Below are positions 1 to 8,634 of a stretch of 64,000 nucleotides of DNA, one piece after another (position 1 is the stretch's first letter; the number at the start of each line of letters is the position of its first letter). The DNA is taken from positions 124,001 to 188,000 of the forward strand of contig CALZGM010000001.1 of assembly GCA_945787015.1 (NCBI GenBank). The letters are read 5' to 3'. The stretch comes from an uncultured Roseburia sp. (GTDB lineage Bacteria; Bacillota; Clostridia; Lachnospirales; Lachnospiraceae). The notes under the pieces were generated by a model. It ran no database searches. It was not told where the DNA came from and was given only the letters and a program-made list of their open reading frames with translations. The position numbers were made by a program, and so were the translations under genes.

Positions 1-1
1 T

Positions 2-535
2 ATGAATCAGTGGTTTGTGTTGGACTATGAGAAGACAGAGTATGAAATGGGAGTAGTTGATGAAATTGCAGCAGAACTTGAATCGGGGAAATACGATATA
101 AAGGAAAAGCCTCTTGTTTTTGTAGGTGATTTTGAACTGCCTGAAGAAATATACGATAGATATTGCATTAAGAATACCGATTTTGGATGGAATATTGTTG
201 AAACTGCGGCGAAAGCTGCTGATAGAGATTTTGGTGAGAAATATTGTTATGGACAGAATGACAGGTCTATCATAGACTGGAGCGTGAAGGCTTTTGCAAT
301 GCATTGTGGCTATAATGTACCAATAAGACAGCTTTTTGAATATAGAGGATATGAATTCTTATGGGCAGATAATGAAGTGGTAAAAAGTGTTTTTAATACC
401 TATTATCCGTTGGATTGGGATTATTATTCTTACACATATATTGAGAACTATACCGAAAATTATGGCGGTGCAGCCCAGTATCCTGAAAATGGATATATAG
501 AGGAGACCCAGGATTGCATTATTATTCGCCTGTAG
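2..535 (+). CDS. GtrII-type membrane glucosyltransferase, C-terminal fragment (partial)
   Basis: This is the 3' end of a gene that begins before the window. The reading frame is open to the first base, so the in-frame ATG at 2 is internal. The 177 visible residues match in layout the last third of the GtrII-type enzyme at 3037-4668: an FVGDF segment corresponds to FVGEY there, and both end with a YP..GYI.E..D.I..R pattern. By that comparison it is the soluble tail that follows the polytopic membrane part of a Glucos_trans_II family enzyme, which adds glucose to surface polymers from a lipid-linked donor. The next gene is a GtrA flippase, which fits this role. The family call rests on similarity to the neighbour, since the membrane part is not visible. 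Confidence 0.7.
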   Translation: MNQWFVLDYEKTEYEMGVVDEIAAELESGKYDIKEKPLVFVGDFELPEEIYDRYCIKNTDFGWNIVETAAKAADRDFGEKYCYGQNDRSIIDWSVKAFAMHCGYNVPIRQLFEYRGYEFLWADNEVVKSVFNTYYPLDWDYYSYTYIENYTENYGGAAQYPENGYIEETQDCIIIRL

Positions 536-571
536 TACAAGCGGAAATTGAGATGGAAAGCGGGAAATAGA

Positions 572-1012
572 ATGAGAAAAATAGTTGATTTTATTAAAAA
601 ACTGATACTGTGGTGCTGGAATAATTCCGTTATGCGCTATATTTTCTTTGGCGGATGCGCTACACTGGTGAATTTAGGAACATACTATATTTTAAGACTG
701 TTCACGAATTTAAATATGAATGTGGCAAATACCATATCCGTTGTAACCGCGATTATCTTTGCCTACTTTACAAATTCCAGATTTGTATTTGCATCAAAGG
801 CTTCTAATTTGAAAGAACATTTTATTGAATTTGTGAAGTTTGTAAGTGCCAGATTAACGACCATGGTGATTGAGGTAGGGGGCGTATGGCTGATGGCTGA
901 TATCATACATATGAATGATTATATTGCAAAATTCCTAATTCAATTTATCGTGTTGGCATTGAACTACGTGTTTAGTAAATTTTTAATTTTTACGAAAAAG
1001 AAAGAAAAATAG
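572..1012 (+). CDS. gtrA: GtrA family flippase-like membrane protein
   Basis: A small (146 aa) polytopic protein with four predicted membrane segments. It carries the GtrA-family pattern FGGCATLVNLGTYY near residue 30, an FAYFTNSRFVF motif near residue 65 and a closing NYVFSKFLIF segment. GtrA proteins are thought to flip polyprenyl-phosphate-linked sugars across the membrane for extracellular glycosylation. ATG 572 was chosen over the upstream in-frame TTG at 548 because a GGAAAGCGGG stretch lies just before it. It is followed 13 bases later by a GtrB-like enzyme, giving the classical gtrA-gtrB-gtrII order of a polymer-glucosylation module. Function is inferred from the family. Confidence 0.88.
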   Translation: MRKIVDFIKKLILWCWNNSVMRYIFFGGCATLVNLGTYYILRLFTNLNMNVANTISVVTAIIFAYFTNSRFVFASKASNLKEHFIEFVKFVSARLTTMVIEVGGVWLMADIIHMNDYIAKFLIQFIVLALNYVFSKFLIFTKKKEK

Positions 1013-1025
1013 AGGTGGAATTCAA

Positions 1026-1964
1026 ATGAAATTATCTTTGGTGGTACCTTGCTATAATGAGGAAGAGAATGTGAAGGTTTTCACAGAGCAGGCAAGGAAA
1101 ATATTGCAGGGAATAGAGTATGAAATTGTATTTATCAATGATGGAAGCAAAGATCATACGATTCAGAAACTGAAAGAGATAAAGAAAGAAGAAAAAGAGA
1201 ATCTGGTCATTATTAATTTTTCTCGGAATTTTGGTAAAGAAGCAGGTCTATATGCAGGGCTACAGCATGCAGCAGGCGAGTATGTAGTCATTATAGATGC
1301 AGATTTGCAGCAGCCTATAGCAGTAGCACGGGAAATGTATGAGTTTTTAGAAGCAAATGAGGACTATGACGAGGTGGCGGCTTATCAGGAAGAGAGAAAA
1401 GAAGGAAAAATTTTAACTGGGTTTAAAACAGCCTTTTATGCACTGATCAATAAGATGTCGGATGTAGAATTATATAAAAATGCCAGCGATTTCCGCTGTA
1501 TGCGTCGAAATGTTGTGGATGCAATTTTAAGTATGTCAGAATATCATCGATTCTCGAAAGGAATTTTTGCGTGGGTTGGCTTTAACACATATTATCGTCC
1601 GTATCAGGTGCAGGAACGGAATGCAGGAACTACTTCATGGTCATTTTGGAAGCTGTTTAATTATGCGATAGAAGGTATGATTTCTTTTTCCACAAAACCC
1701 TTACGTGTAGTCACCACTTTAGGAATCGCGACTTCTACAATAGCGGTTTTGTACATGCTGGTGGTAATTCTGCAAACATTAATTCTTGGTAATGATGTTC
1801 CGGGATATCCTACAATCATTGTGTTAATCTTATTTTTGGGAGGAATCCAGCTTACAGTAATGGGAATTATCGGAGAATATTTGGCAAAGGTTCACATTGA
1901 GGTAAAGAACAGGCCGATTTATATTGCAAAAGAGATTATTCACAGTAACAAAACCGGAGAATAA
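1026..1964 (+). CDS. GtrB/DPM1-like polyprenyl-phosphate glycosyltransferase (GT2)
   Basis: 312 aa family-2 glycosyltransferase. The N-terminus opens with VVPCYNEEENV, followed by FINDGSKD and a DADLQQP metal/nucleotide-binding motif near residue 95. The C-terminus has two hydrophobic segments (about 230-255 and 262-290), the usual architecture of GtrB/DPM1 enzymes that load a hexose onto undecaprenyl phosphate at the cytoplasmic face. GtrA upstream would flip the product, and the GtrII-type enzymes at 3037 and 4692 would use it outside. AGGTGG precedes ATG 1026. Two further paralogues of this architecture (20342, 24490) sit in the next operon, so several lipid-linked donors are probably made. 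The sugar cannot be read from the sequence. Confidence 0.88.
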   Translation: MKLSLVVPCYNEEENVKVFTEQARKILQGIEYEIVFINDGSKDHTIQKLKEIKKEEKENLVIINFSRNFGKEAGLYAGLQHAAGEYVVIIDADLQQPIAVAREMYEFLEANEDYDEVAAYQEERKEGKILTGFKTAFYALINKMSDVELYKNASDFRCMRRNVVDAILSMSEYHRFSKGIFAWVGFNTYYRPYQVQERNAGTTSWSFWKLFNYAIEGMISFSTKPLRVVTTLGIATSTIAVLYMLVVILQTLILGNDVPGYPTIIVLILFLGGIQLTVMGIIGEYLAKVHIEVKNRPIYIAKEIIHSNKTGE

Positions 1965-1968
1965 AGAT

Positions 1969-3024
1969 ATGGCAGGTGAGAACAATTATTATCTGTCAGA
2001 TAAGAAGGAATATGTTGCAGTCGATGCTATGAAGCTGGTTGCCGCATATTTGAACATGAGTGTTCATTTCCTGATTTTTGAGGATATAAATAAAGAACTG
2101 AATTTTTGGTTTACACAGATTCTTTGCAGGCTGATGATTCCATTTTTCTTTTTGGCATCCGGCTACTTTGCGGCAAACAAACTGAATGACAAAGCGAAGA
2201 CAGGCACATATTTAAAGCGTATTCTTTTGATGTACCTTATCTATACGGTTATTTTTTTCCCGTTTGTGGTGCAGGAATACCAAAAGGCAGAGTACTCACT
2301 GGTGCAGGGAATTATTTTTTTCCTTAGAGATTTTTTCCTGGTGGGTTCTTATTTTCACTTATGGTATTTTTTGGCATTAATGGTCGCAGTAGCGTTTTTA
2401 TATGTAATGATAAATTGCTGGAAATTACAGGATAAGACGATTTTACTCATAACCGGTGTATTGTATTGTATCGGTACAATGGGGAATGCATACCGCAACG
2501 TCTGGGTACATATTCCGTTCATAAATGCTATTTTTTCTGCATATGAGACGGTATTCAAAACCACGGTAAATGGTATTTTCTTTGGCTCATTTTTGGTGGC
2601 AATTGGTTATTATGTACGTAAAAATAGTGATAAAATAAAATACAAAAGATATTGGGCATATGCGATTTTGTTTTTTCTACTTATGAATGTAGAGGAATAT
2701 TTTGCAAGAGCAATTACGCATCATAGTGGGCAGTCTATGTTGTTTAGTACACCGTTCGCTGCAACGGCGTTGTTTTTGATGGTCTGTTTTATTCGTCTTC
2801 CGAAAAAGCTTATCCCGGCAGGAGTCTTTTTGAGGAATATGTCGGTAATTGTGTATGGCTTCCATCTTTTTATCCACCTAAAATACGGGGCAGAGCTTTC
2901 CGGCTATGTTATGTATGGATTTGCATATTACCTGATGATGGCGAAGCGGGTTACGATATTAGCGGTTGCTATTGTAGGATTATCAAGACTAAAGCTCTTT
3001 TCGTGGCTGAAGTATTTATATTAA
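1969..3024 (+). CDS. Membrane acyltransferase, acyltransferase-3 family
   Basis: 351 aa, highly hydrophobic with about ten membrane segments. The N-terminal pattern DAMKLVAAYLNMSVHF aligns with the acyltransferase-3 motif (D..R..A...V...H), and IPFFFLASGYF follows near residue 75, typical of OatA-like O-acyltransferases that modify sugars on surface polymers. The conserved motif Arg is replaced by Lys. ATG 1969 was chosen because GGAGA lies just upstream; an ATG at 1924 would overlap the preceding gene. The gene sits between a GtrB-like transferase and a GtrII-type enzyme, so it probably O-acylates the same glycan. The acyl group and acceptor are unknown. Confidence 0.8.
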   Translation: MAGENNYYLSDKKEYVAVDAMKLVAAYLNMSVHFLIFEDINKELNFWFTQILCRLMIPFFFLASGYFAANKLNDKAKTGTYLKRILLMYLIYTVIFFPFVVQEYQKAEYSLVQGIIFFLRDFFLVGSYFHLWYFLALMVAVAFLYVMINCWKLQDKTILLITGVLYCIGTMGNAYRNVWVHIPFINAIFSAYETVFKTTVNGIFFGSFLVAIGYYVRKNSDKIKYKRYWAYAILFFLLMNVEEYFARAITHHSGQSMLFSTPFAATALFLMVCFIRLPKKLIPAGVFLRNMSVIVYGFHLFIHLKYGAELSGYVMYGFAYYLMMAKRVTILAVAIVGLSRLKLFSWLKYLY

Positions 3025-3036
3025 GGGAGAAAATAA

Positions 3037-4668
3037 GTGATTCGTGAGTTGAAAAAGCAGATTTATTATTTTATGAAACATAAAGTTTATATGGTTTCTT
3101 TGATTCTGGCTGCAATTGCCGGATATGGGTTTGAGATTACGCACACATCAATGGGAATTGATGATGTCTGTATTGAGAGCTATTTTGATGGCGGCTTGGG
3201 AGTTGCAATCGGAAGATGGCCTTTTTTCTTAATTAACAAATTATTTCATATAACGGATTTTGAACCATTTATCTTAGAACTAGCTGCAGTTTTGCTTATG
3301 GTGTTTGCTGCTATTCTTTGGTCGTCCCTTATCCGCACGATACTTCCAATAGAACTGCCTGTGATTTGTTATATTGTATTTTCGGCAATGTTTGTGGACT
3401 ATTCCCTAATAGCAGAGGTATTTGTTTATTATCTGCAGAATGGTGTGGGGATTATTTATTGCCTGACGGCAGTTTCGCTGTTTATTTTTTATAATGTTCA
3501 GATAAGGAATTTGAGAGGAAAGCAGAAACTTCCCTATGTGGCTGCCATGAGTGGGATGATGTGTGTGGCAATCAGCTTTTATGAGTCTGCTGCACCGCTC
3601 TTTTTGCTTGGAGTGTGTCTGGTCATGCTGACAGACGCAGTGACAGCGAACCGCATGGGGCTGAAGAAATTCCAAGGATGTTTTAACTCTTTGTTTTTAG
3701 CGGCACGCGTTTTGGTTTATAGCATTGTGGGCAGGACGATGATTACCAGAATCTGTATGCTTGTATTCGGAATTGAAGCATATAATTACCGTAGCATTAG
3801 TAGTGCCTTTTGGATATTTGAGTATCCGGGGCGTCTGATTACTTTACTGAAGCAGATAGTAAGAGATTATGTGCTTGTGGGACTGGAATATTATCCAATT
3901 GGTTTATTTGTTGCAGCAGCACTTGTTTTTATTGCGGCAGTAGTTGTTTTTTGTGTCAGGAAAAAGAATATTTATGTGGTACTGCTGGGGGCTGCTGCGA
4001 TAGGTTCTATTTTTGTTTTAAGCATTGCGCAGGGAGATGCCATACCTTATCGTGCAAACCAGATGCTGTCTGTTTTTGTGGCATATGTTTTACTTTTTGC
4101 CTGCTATTGTGTAACAAAATTGTCGCACATAACCACCAGAGTGGTGGGACTGATGCTGATAATTTCCGTAGTGTATAATTCTGCATTTGACTTAAACCAT
4201 TGGTTTTCATACGAATATAAAAGGAATCAGCTTGAATTGGAAGAGGTTCATCACATTGCATATGAACTTCGAAGCGGCGGTTATGCAATCGATGAAAAGC
4301 CGGTAGTGTTCGTTGGTGAATACCGACTGGATTCTGCTATTTTAAAGGAGTGCGCGATGGATGCCAAATCGCCGGCTTATGCACTGGTACAGAAAATCAA
4401 TGCGAGTATGGATGAGACGACGCCGGAGCTATATCCTTATACGCAGGTATTATCTTGCTCCTTTTTAAATTGGACAATTACAAGCTTTTCGGAATATGAA
4501 GGCTATAACAGAGAAATTGTTCGGCTGTTTGAAAAGGAAGGACTCTCGCTGATCTGGGGTGGGGATGAATTGTATCAAAAGGGAGTAAGCAGGATGACAG
4601 ATTTGAACCGCTATCCGGTGGAGGGATATATAAAGGAATATCACGATATGATTTTGGTGAGATTTTAA
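3037..4668 (+). CDS. GtrII-type (Glucos_trans_II) membrane glucosyltransferase
   Basis: 543 aa polytopic protein with about eleven membrane segments and a soluble C-terminal tail (about 390-543). The first extracellular loop carries GIDDVCIESYFDGGLGVAIGRWP. Its acidic pair and GRW match the glucosyltransferase (GtrII) family, whose members transfer glucose from a polyprenyl-phosphate donor to surface polymers outside the cell. The start is GTG 3037, with AAGGGAG twelve bases before it. The tail resembles the end of the partial gene at 2-535, showing tandem paralogues. It lies in one transcription unit with gtrA and the gtrB-like gene. The acceptor polymer is unknown. Confidence 0.82.
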   Translation: MIRELKKQIYYFMKHKVYMVSLILAAIAGYGFEITHTSMGIDDVCIESYFDGGLGVAIGRWPFFLINKLFHITDFEPFILELAAVLLMVFAAILWSSLIRTILPIELPVICYIVFSAMFVDYSLIAEVFVYYLQNGVGIIYCLTAVSLFIFYNVQIRNLRGKQKLPYVAAMSGMMCVAISFYESAAPLFLLGVCLVMLTDAVTANRMGLKKFQGCFNSLFLAARVLVYSIVGRTMITRICMLVFGIEAYNYRSISSAFWIFEYPGRLITLLKQIVRDYVLVGLEYYPIGLFVAAALVFIAAVVVFCVRKKNIYVVLLGAAAIGSIFVLSIAQGDAIPYRANQMLSVFVAYVLLFACYCVTKLSHITTRVVGLMLIISVVYNSAFDLNHWFSYEYKRNQLELEEVHHIAYELRSGGYAIDEKPVVFVGEYRLDSAILKECAMDAKSPAYALVQKINASMDETTPELYPYTQVLSCSFLNWTITSFSEYEGYNREIVRLFEKEGLSLIWGGDELYQKGVSRMTDLNRYPVEGYIKEYHDMILVRF

Positions 4669-4691
4669 CTGAGAAACAATTGGGAGAAAAA

Positions 4692-6275
4692 ATGGATTCG
4701 GCAATTGAAACAAACATATTAAAATTAAGAAAAAAAATAAGCGTGCCGATGCAAGGGGCATTTTGGTCTGTGATTGTGACGGGCTTTTTGACGCACGGAT
4801 TTATCTTTTATAACAAGATGAGTTATTTGGATGACAGTACCTATTATTTTGAGTTGGGGGCTACTTTTGCTTCGGGACGCTGGGGATTAGGAATCATTGA
4901 GACGGTGAAGAATTGGCTAGGATTTGGAAGCTATAGTATGCCGGTTATAAATGGATTTCTTACGATTATCTTTATTGCGATTATGGCAATGTTTCTTGTT
5001 TTTATGCTACATATTAAAAGCCGCTTATTTGCAGTTTTAATTGGGGCGTATATGGTAATATTTCCGGTTGTTACATCTACTTTTGCATATATGTTTACTG
5101 CACCATGGTATTTTCTTTCGAATGCTATGATGGTACTGGCTGTTTATCTGGTGCGCAAATCCAAAGGCGGCTTTGTGGCAGCAACACTTTTGATTGCGTT
5201 TGGCATGGGAATTTATCAGGCTAATATAGGAGTTGCGACAGCTGCTTTTGTAATGACCTTATTGTGTGATGCCAAAAGTAAGAATTTTTTGGAAAATATT
5301 TCAACGGCAATAAGATGCTTTTTATCGCTTTTGGCAGGCATTGCACTCTATTTTTTGTTTAATAAGATGTTTCTCTATATTACGGATACACAGTTAAGTG
5401 ATTATCAGGGAATAAGCGGGATGAGCAATTTGTCTCTTTCACACCTGTTAAGTGGTATCGCAGATGCATATAAGCTTTGGCCGCAACTGACACGCTGGAG
5501 CATTTTGGGAATTTCCAATGCAGGGCTGATTCGAATGATGTATGCAGTAAGTCTGGGATTGTTTCTTATCCTGGGGGTTGTATATTTATTTATGCTAGGA
5601 AAAAAGAAAGAGATTTGGAATATGCTGTATAGCGCTGTTTTGATAGGTCTGGTTCCTCTGTCAATAGGCGTAATATTTGTGATGGCCTCGTCGCCGGATA
5701 CCAATATTCATACACTTATGGTTTATAGCTTTGTAGTGATGCCAATATACCCTCTTGTGCTGTTGCAGAACCTGGAGACGGAGACCTTTGGAAATGTGGG
5801 TAAGAATGTGCTTCGTCAGCTTGGGAATGTTGCAGTTATTGTGATTTCTGTTATGATTGTGTTTTATTTTAAACTGGATAATACGGCTTACCTGAAAGCG
5901 AATTATCAGCAGGAAAATGCGATTGCCTATTATACGATATTAATAGGGCAGATAAAATCTACAGATCACTATTCCGATAAACTGCCGGTTCTGTTTTTGG
6001 GAAATGTGGATGGACAGGATTGGTCGATTAAGAGTCCAAAAGCTTTTGATGAGATTAAGATACAGGGATATCATGCAAATATGAATGACTTTATTGCATA
6101 TTATGTAAATTCAGAGTTTTTAGAGATTCATTGCGGATATCGTTTTGAAAAACCGGATAAGCCGGAAAAGATTTATGAATCTGGGTACGTAAAAATGATG
6201 CCGTGTTATCCGGAGGATGGCTCTATACAGGTTGTGGATGATGTGGTAGTTGTGAAACTGTCGGATAATTATTAA
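4692..6275 (+). CDS. GtrII-type membrane glucosyltransferase, second full copy
   Basis: 527 aa, roughly eleven membrane segments. It has the family signature MSYLDDSTYYFELG followed by ASGRWGLG near residues 45-72, and ends in a soluble domain (about 405-527) closing with a YPEDG.I....DVVVVKL pattern similar to its two relatives upstream. ATG 4692 is preferred over TTG 4680 because the GGGAGA overlapping the TTG would serve as its ribosome-binding site. Three related copies in tandem suggest that several different glucosyl additions are made to the same surface polymer. Substrate and position are not predictable. Confidence 0.8.
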   Translation: MDSAIETNILKLRKKISVPMQGAFWSVIVTGFLTHGFIFYNKMSYLDDSTYYFELGATFASGRWGLGIIETVKNWLGFGSYSMPVINGFLTIIFIAIMAMFLVFMLHIKSRLFAVLIGAYMVIFPVVTSTFAYMFTAPWYFLSNAMMVLAVYLVRKSKGGFVAATLLIAFGMGIYQANIGVATAAFVMTLLCDAKSKNFLENISTAIRCFLSLLAGIALYFLFNKMFLYITDTQLSDYQGISGMSNLSLSHLLSGIADAYKLWPQLTRWSILGISNAGLIRMMYAVSLGLFLILGVVYLFMLGKKKEIWNMLYSAVLIGLVPLSIGVIFVMASSPDTNIHTLMVYSFVVMPIYPLVLLQNLETETFGNVGKNVLRQLGNVAVIVISVMIVFYFKLDNTAYLKANYQQENAIAYYTILIGQIKSTDHYSDKLPVLFLGNVDGQDWSIKSPKAFDEIKIQGYHANMNDFIAYYVNSEFLEIHCGYRFEKPDKPEKIYESGYVKMMPCYPEDGSIQVVDDVVVVKLSDNY

Positions 6276-6297
6276 TTGGGGGAGAGAATAGAAGGCA

Positions 6298-8391
6298 ATG
6301 AACATCATTAACACATTACTCGGCATTCCACTTGGCTATGTCATGTGGGCATGCTATCAGTTATTACAAAACTATGGACTGGCTATTATTTTATTTACGT
6401 TTATTAGTAAAGTTTTTATGTGGCCGGTATCTGTTATGGTGCAGAAAAACAGTATCAAGATGATTCAGATTCAGCCCCAGGTGAATCAGATTAAGCATAA
6501 ATATGCAGGGGACAAAGATAAAATCGCGGATGAACAAATGGCTTTATTTAAAGAGGCACATTACAGTCCGATGCTTGGCGTCGTTCCAATGCTGCTTCAG
6601 ATTCCGCTGGTGCTGGGATTAATCAATGTGATTTATAACCCAATGCAGCATTTGATGCATATTAGTGCTGACATCTGCGATAAGATTGTAGCTGCAACTT
6701 GTACGTTAAAAGGTGTGGAGCATCTTGGAAGCGGTGCACAGTTACAGGCGATGGCAGCGATGCAGCAGGCAGAAAACCTTAGTTATTTCCAAAATGCATT
6801 TGCCGGAACTGGGATTGATATTGAGCTCATTATCGCGCAGGCATCTGCGATTGATACACATTTTCTAATTTGGGATTTGGCACAGGTACCGCAGATTACA
6901 GTAATGTCGGCGTTGTTATTGATTCCGCTATTTAGCTGTTTGTCAACAGTACTTATGTGTGTCTGCCAGAACCTTGAAAATGTATTGCAGAAAGAGCAGG
7001 GAGCAGCAGGACAGTGGGGTGTTACCTTATTTACAGTTGCATTTTCAACTTATTTTACATTTCTGGTACCGGGTGGTGTCGGCTTATACTGGATTTTTAG
7101 TAATTTATTTGCGACAGTTCAGATTTATTTGTTGAATGCAATCTATAATCCAAAGAAATATATTGATTATGAAGCATTAGAAGAGAGTAAGCGTCTTTTG
7201 GCAGAGCAGAAGGCTGCGGAAGAAGCCTATAAGAAAAAGATGGCTCCGTATAAGAAGAAGGAAAAGACGGATTATAAGCGTTTCTTCTCAAAAGAAAATG
7301 AAAATAAAAAAATTGTCTTTTATTCGGAGCAGTCCGGCTTCTACAAATACTTTGGAAATATTATTGAAGAGTTACTGGCAACAACCGATGTTGTGATTCA
7401 TTATGTGACGAGTGACCCGGAGGATCAGGTTTTTGCAAAGCAGAGTGATCGACTACAGGTATATTATATTGGCGAGATAAAACTTATTACTTTAATGATG
7501 AAGCTGGATGCGGATATCGTTGTAATGACGATGCCGGATTTGGAAACCTATCATATCAAGCGTAGCTATGTAAGAAAAGATATTGAATATATTTACATAC
7601 CGCATGGAATGGACAGCCTAAATCTGACGATGAGAACCGGAAGTATGGACCACTTCGATACTGTATTCTGTGTAGGACCTCATCAAAAGGAAGAGATTGA
7701 AAAAACAGAAGAAGTATATCATCTCCCGAAAAAAGTCTTACTTCAGTGGGGCTATTCTTTGCTGGATGATATGAGACGTGAATATGATGCGAAGGAAAAA
7801 GTGGAAAATGAGCAGAAGACGATTCTGATTGCTCCTTCCTGGCAGGATGGCAATATTGTAGAATCTTGCTTGGATGATGTGTTAGAGGAATTGAAAACAA
7901 CCGGATATAAAGTAATTGTAAGGCCGCATCCGCAGCATGTAAGACATATGCCGGAGAAGATGGAAGCATTAAAGCAGAAGTTTGCAGAGGATGAGAATAT
8001 TGAAATTCAGACAGACTTCTCTTCCAATGATACGGTATTCAATGCGGATTTGATGATTACGGACTGGAGCGGTATTGCTTACGAGTATGCTTATACGACG
8101 CGAAAACCGGTATTATTTATTAATACACCGATGAAGGTTATGAACCCGGAATATGAGAAAATCGGAGTAGAGCCACTGAATATTTTCATGAGGGATAGCA
8201 TCGGAAGCAGCTTGAATTTAGATGAGATTCATAAGATATCTGCTGTTGCAACAGATTTAATTAGACGACAGGATACTTATTATGATAAAATAGAAGCGTT
8301 TGTAAAACAGTATGTATACCATCTTGGCACAAGTGCAAAGGTGGGGGCAAATTATATCAAAGTTCGATTGAAACAAATATATGGAGAATAA
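6298..8391 (+). CDS. YidC/Oxa1 insertase domain fused to a TagF-like (CDP-glycerol glycerophosphotransferase family) domain
   Basis: 697 aa with two modules. Residues 1-290 follow YidC/Oxa1: a first membrane segment, an amphipathic IQPQVNQIKHKY stretch, PMLLQIPLVLGL, FLIWDLAQVP and GLYWIFSNL. The Arg normally in the hydrophilic groove is Lys38 here. A charged, Lys/Glu-rich linker (about 285-335) follows. Residues 338-697 match the teichoic-acid polymerase/primase family: PHGM near 434, RPHPQH near 542 and DWSGIAYEYA near 588, the conserved histidines and phosphate-binding Ser of TagB/TagF enzymes. The C-terminal half should be cytoplasmic at the membrane and transfer a CDP-linked alcohol phosphate. 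The fusion may tether the transferase or be a specialised insertase. A nucleotidyltransferase-aminotransferase fusion two genes downstream could supply the CDP substrate. Confidence 0.88.
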   Translation: MNIINTLLGIPLGYVMWACYQLLQNYGLAIILFTFISKVFMWPVSVMVQKNSIKMIQIQPQVNQIKHKYAGDKDKIADEQMALFKEAHYSPMLGVVPMLLQIPLVLGLINVIYNPMQHLMHISADICDKIVAATCTLKGVEHLGSGAQLQAMAAMQQAENLSYFQNAFAGTGIDIELIIAQASAIDTHFLIWDLAQVPQITVMSALLLIPLFSCLSTVLMCVCQNLENVLQKEQGAAGQWGVTLFTVAFSTYFTFLVPGGVGLYWIFSNLFATVQIYLLNAIYNPKKYIDYEALEESKRLLAEQKAAEEAYKKKMAPYKKKEKTDYKRFFSKENENKKIVFYSEQSGFYKYFGNIIEELLATTDVVIHYVTSDPEDQVFAKQSDRLQVYYIGEIKLITLMMKLDADIVVMTMPDLETYHIKRSYVRKDIEYIYIPHGMDSLNLTMRTGSMDHFDTVFCVGPHQKEEIEKTEEVYHLPKKVLLQWGYSLLDDMRREYDAKEKVENEQKTILIAPSWQDGNIVESCLDDVLEELKTTGYKVIVRPHPQHVRHMPEKMEALKQKFAEDENIEIQTDFSSNDTVFNADLMITDWSGIAYEYAYTTRKPVLFINTPMKVMNPEYEKIGVEPLNIFMRDSIGSSLNLDEIHKISAVATDLIRRQDTYYDKIEAFVKQYVYHLGTSAKVGANYIKVRLKQIYGE

Positions 8392-8405
8392 AAGGGGACA
8401 AAAGA

Positions 8406-8633
8406 ATGCATAATTTAGTAGGTGTTTACGCTTATGTTGATCCGGCTACATTGACATATGTCATTCAGATTGTAGCAGGTGTATTTATCGCGGGTGGTGT
8501 AGCAGTCGGTGTATACTGGAGAAAAATTAAGAAGTTTTTCACAAAGGATAAAACAGTAACAAAACATGAAGCTGCCAGTGAAGCAGATAGAAACGCAGCG
8601 GCAGTAGCAGCAGAAGAAGATATAGAGGCATAA
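8406..8633 (+). CDS. Small single-pass membrane protein, unknown function
   Basis: 75 aa. Residues 9-35 read VDPATLTYVIQIVAGVFIAGG, one membrane span, followed by YWRKIKKFF and an Ala/Glu-rich cytoplasmic tail. Tiny proteins with a DP(G/A)T...Y..Q....G pattern followed by YW.KIK.FF recur near surface-polysaccharide genes in many bacteria as far as I recall, but no function is known to me. It begins 14 bases after the YidC-TagF fusion, behind AAAAGGGGAC, and ends one base before the next gene, so it is translated with them. It may be an accessory subunit of one of the neighbouring enzymes; that is inference. Confidence 0.75.
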   Translation: MHNLVGVYAYVDPATLTYVIQIVAGVFIAGGVAVGVYWRKIKKFFTKDKTVTKHEAASEADRNAAAVAAEEDIEA

Positions 8634-8634
8634 T

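Noticed and set aside
2-6275. Prophage serotype-conversion island
   Set aside because: GtrA/GtrB/GtrII genes are typical of such phages, but no integrase, attachment repeat or phage structural gene is present and the genes are continuous with a wider envelope cluster.
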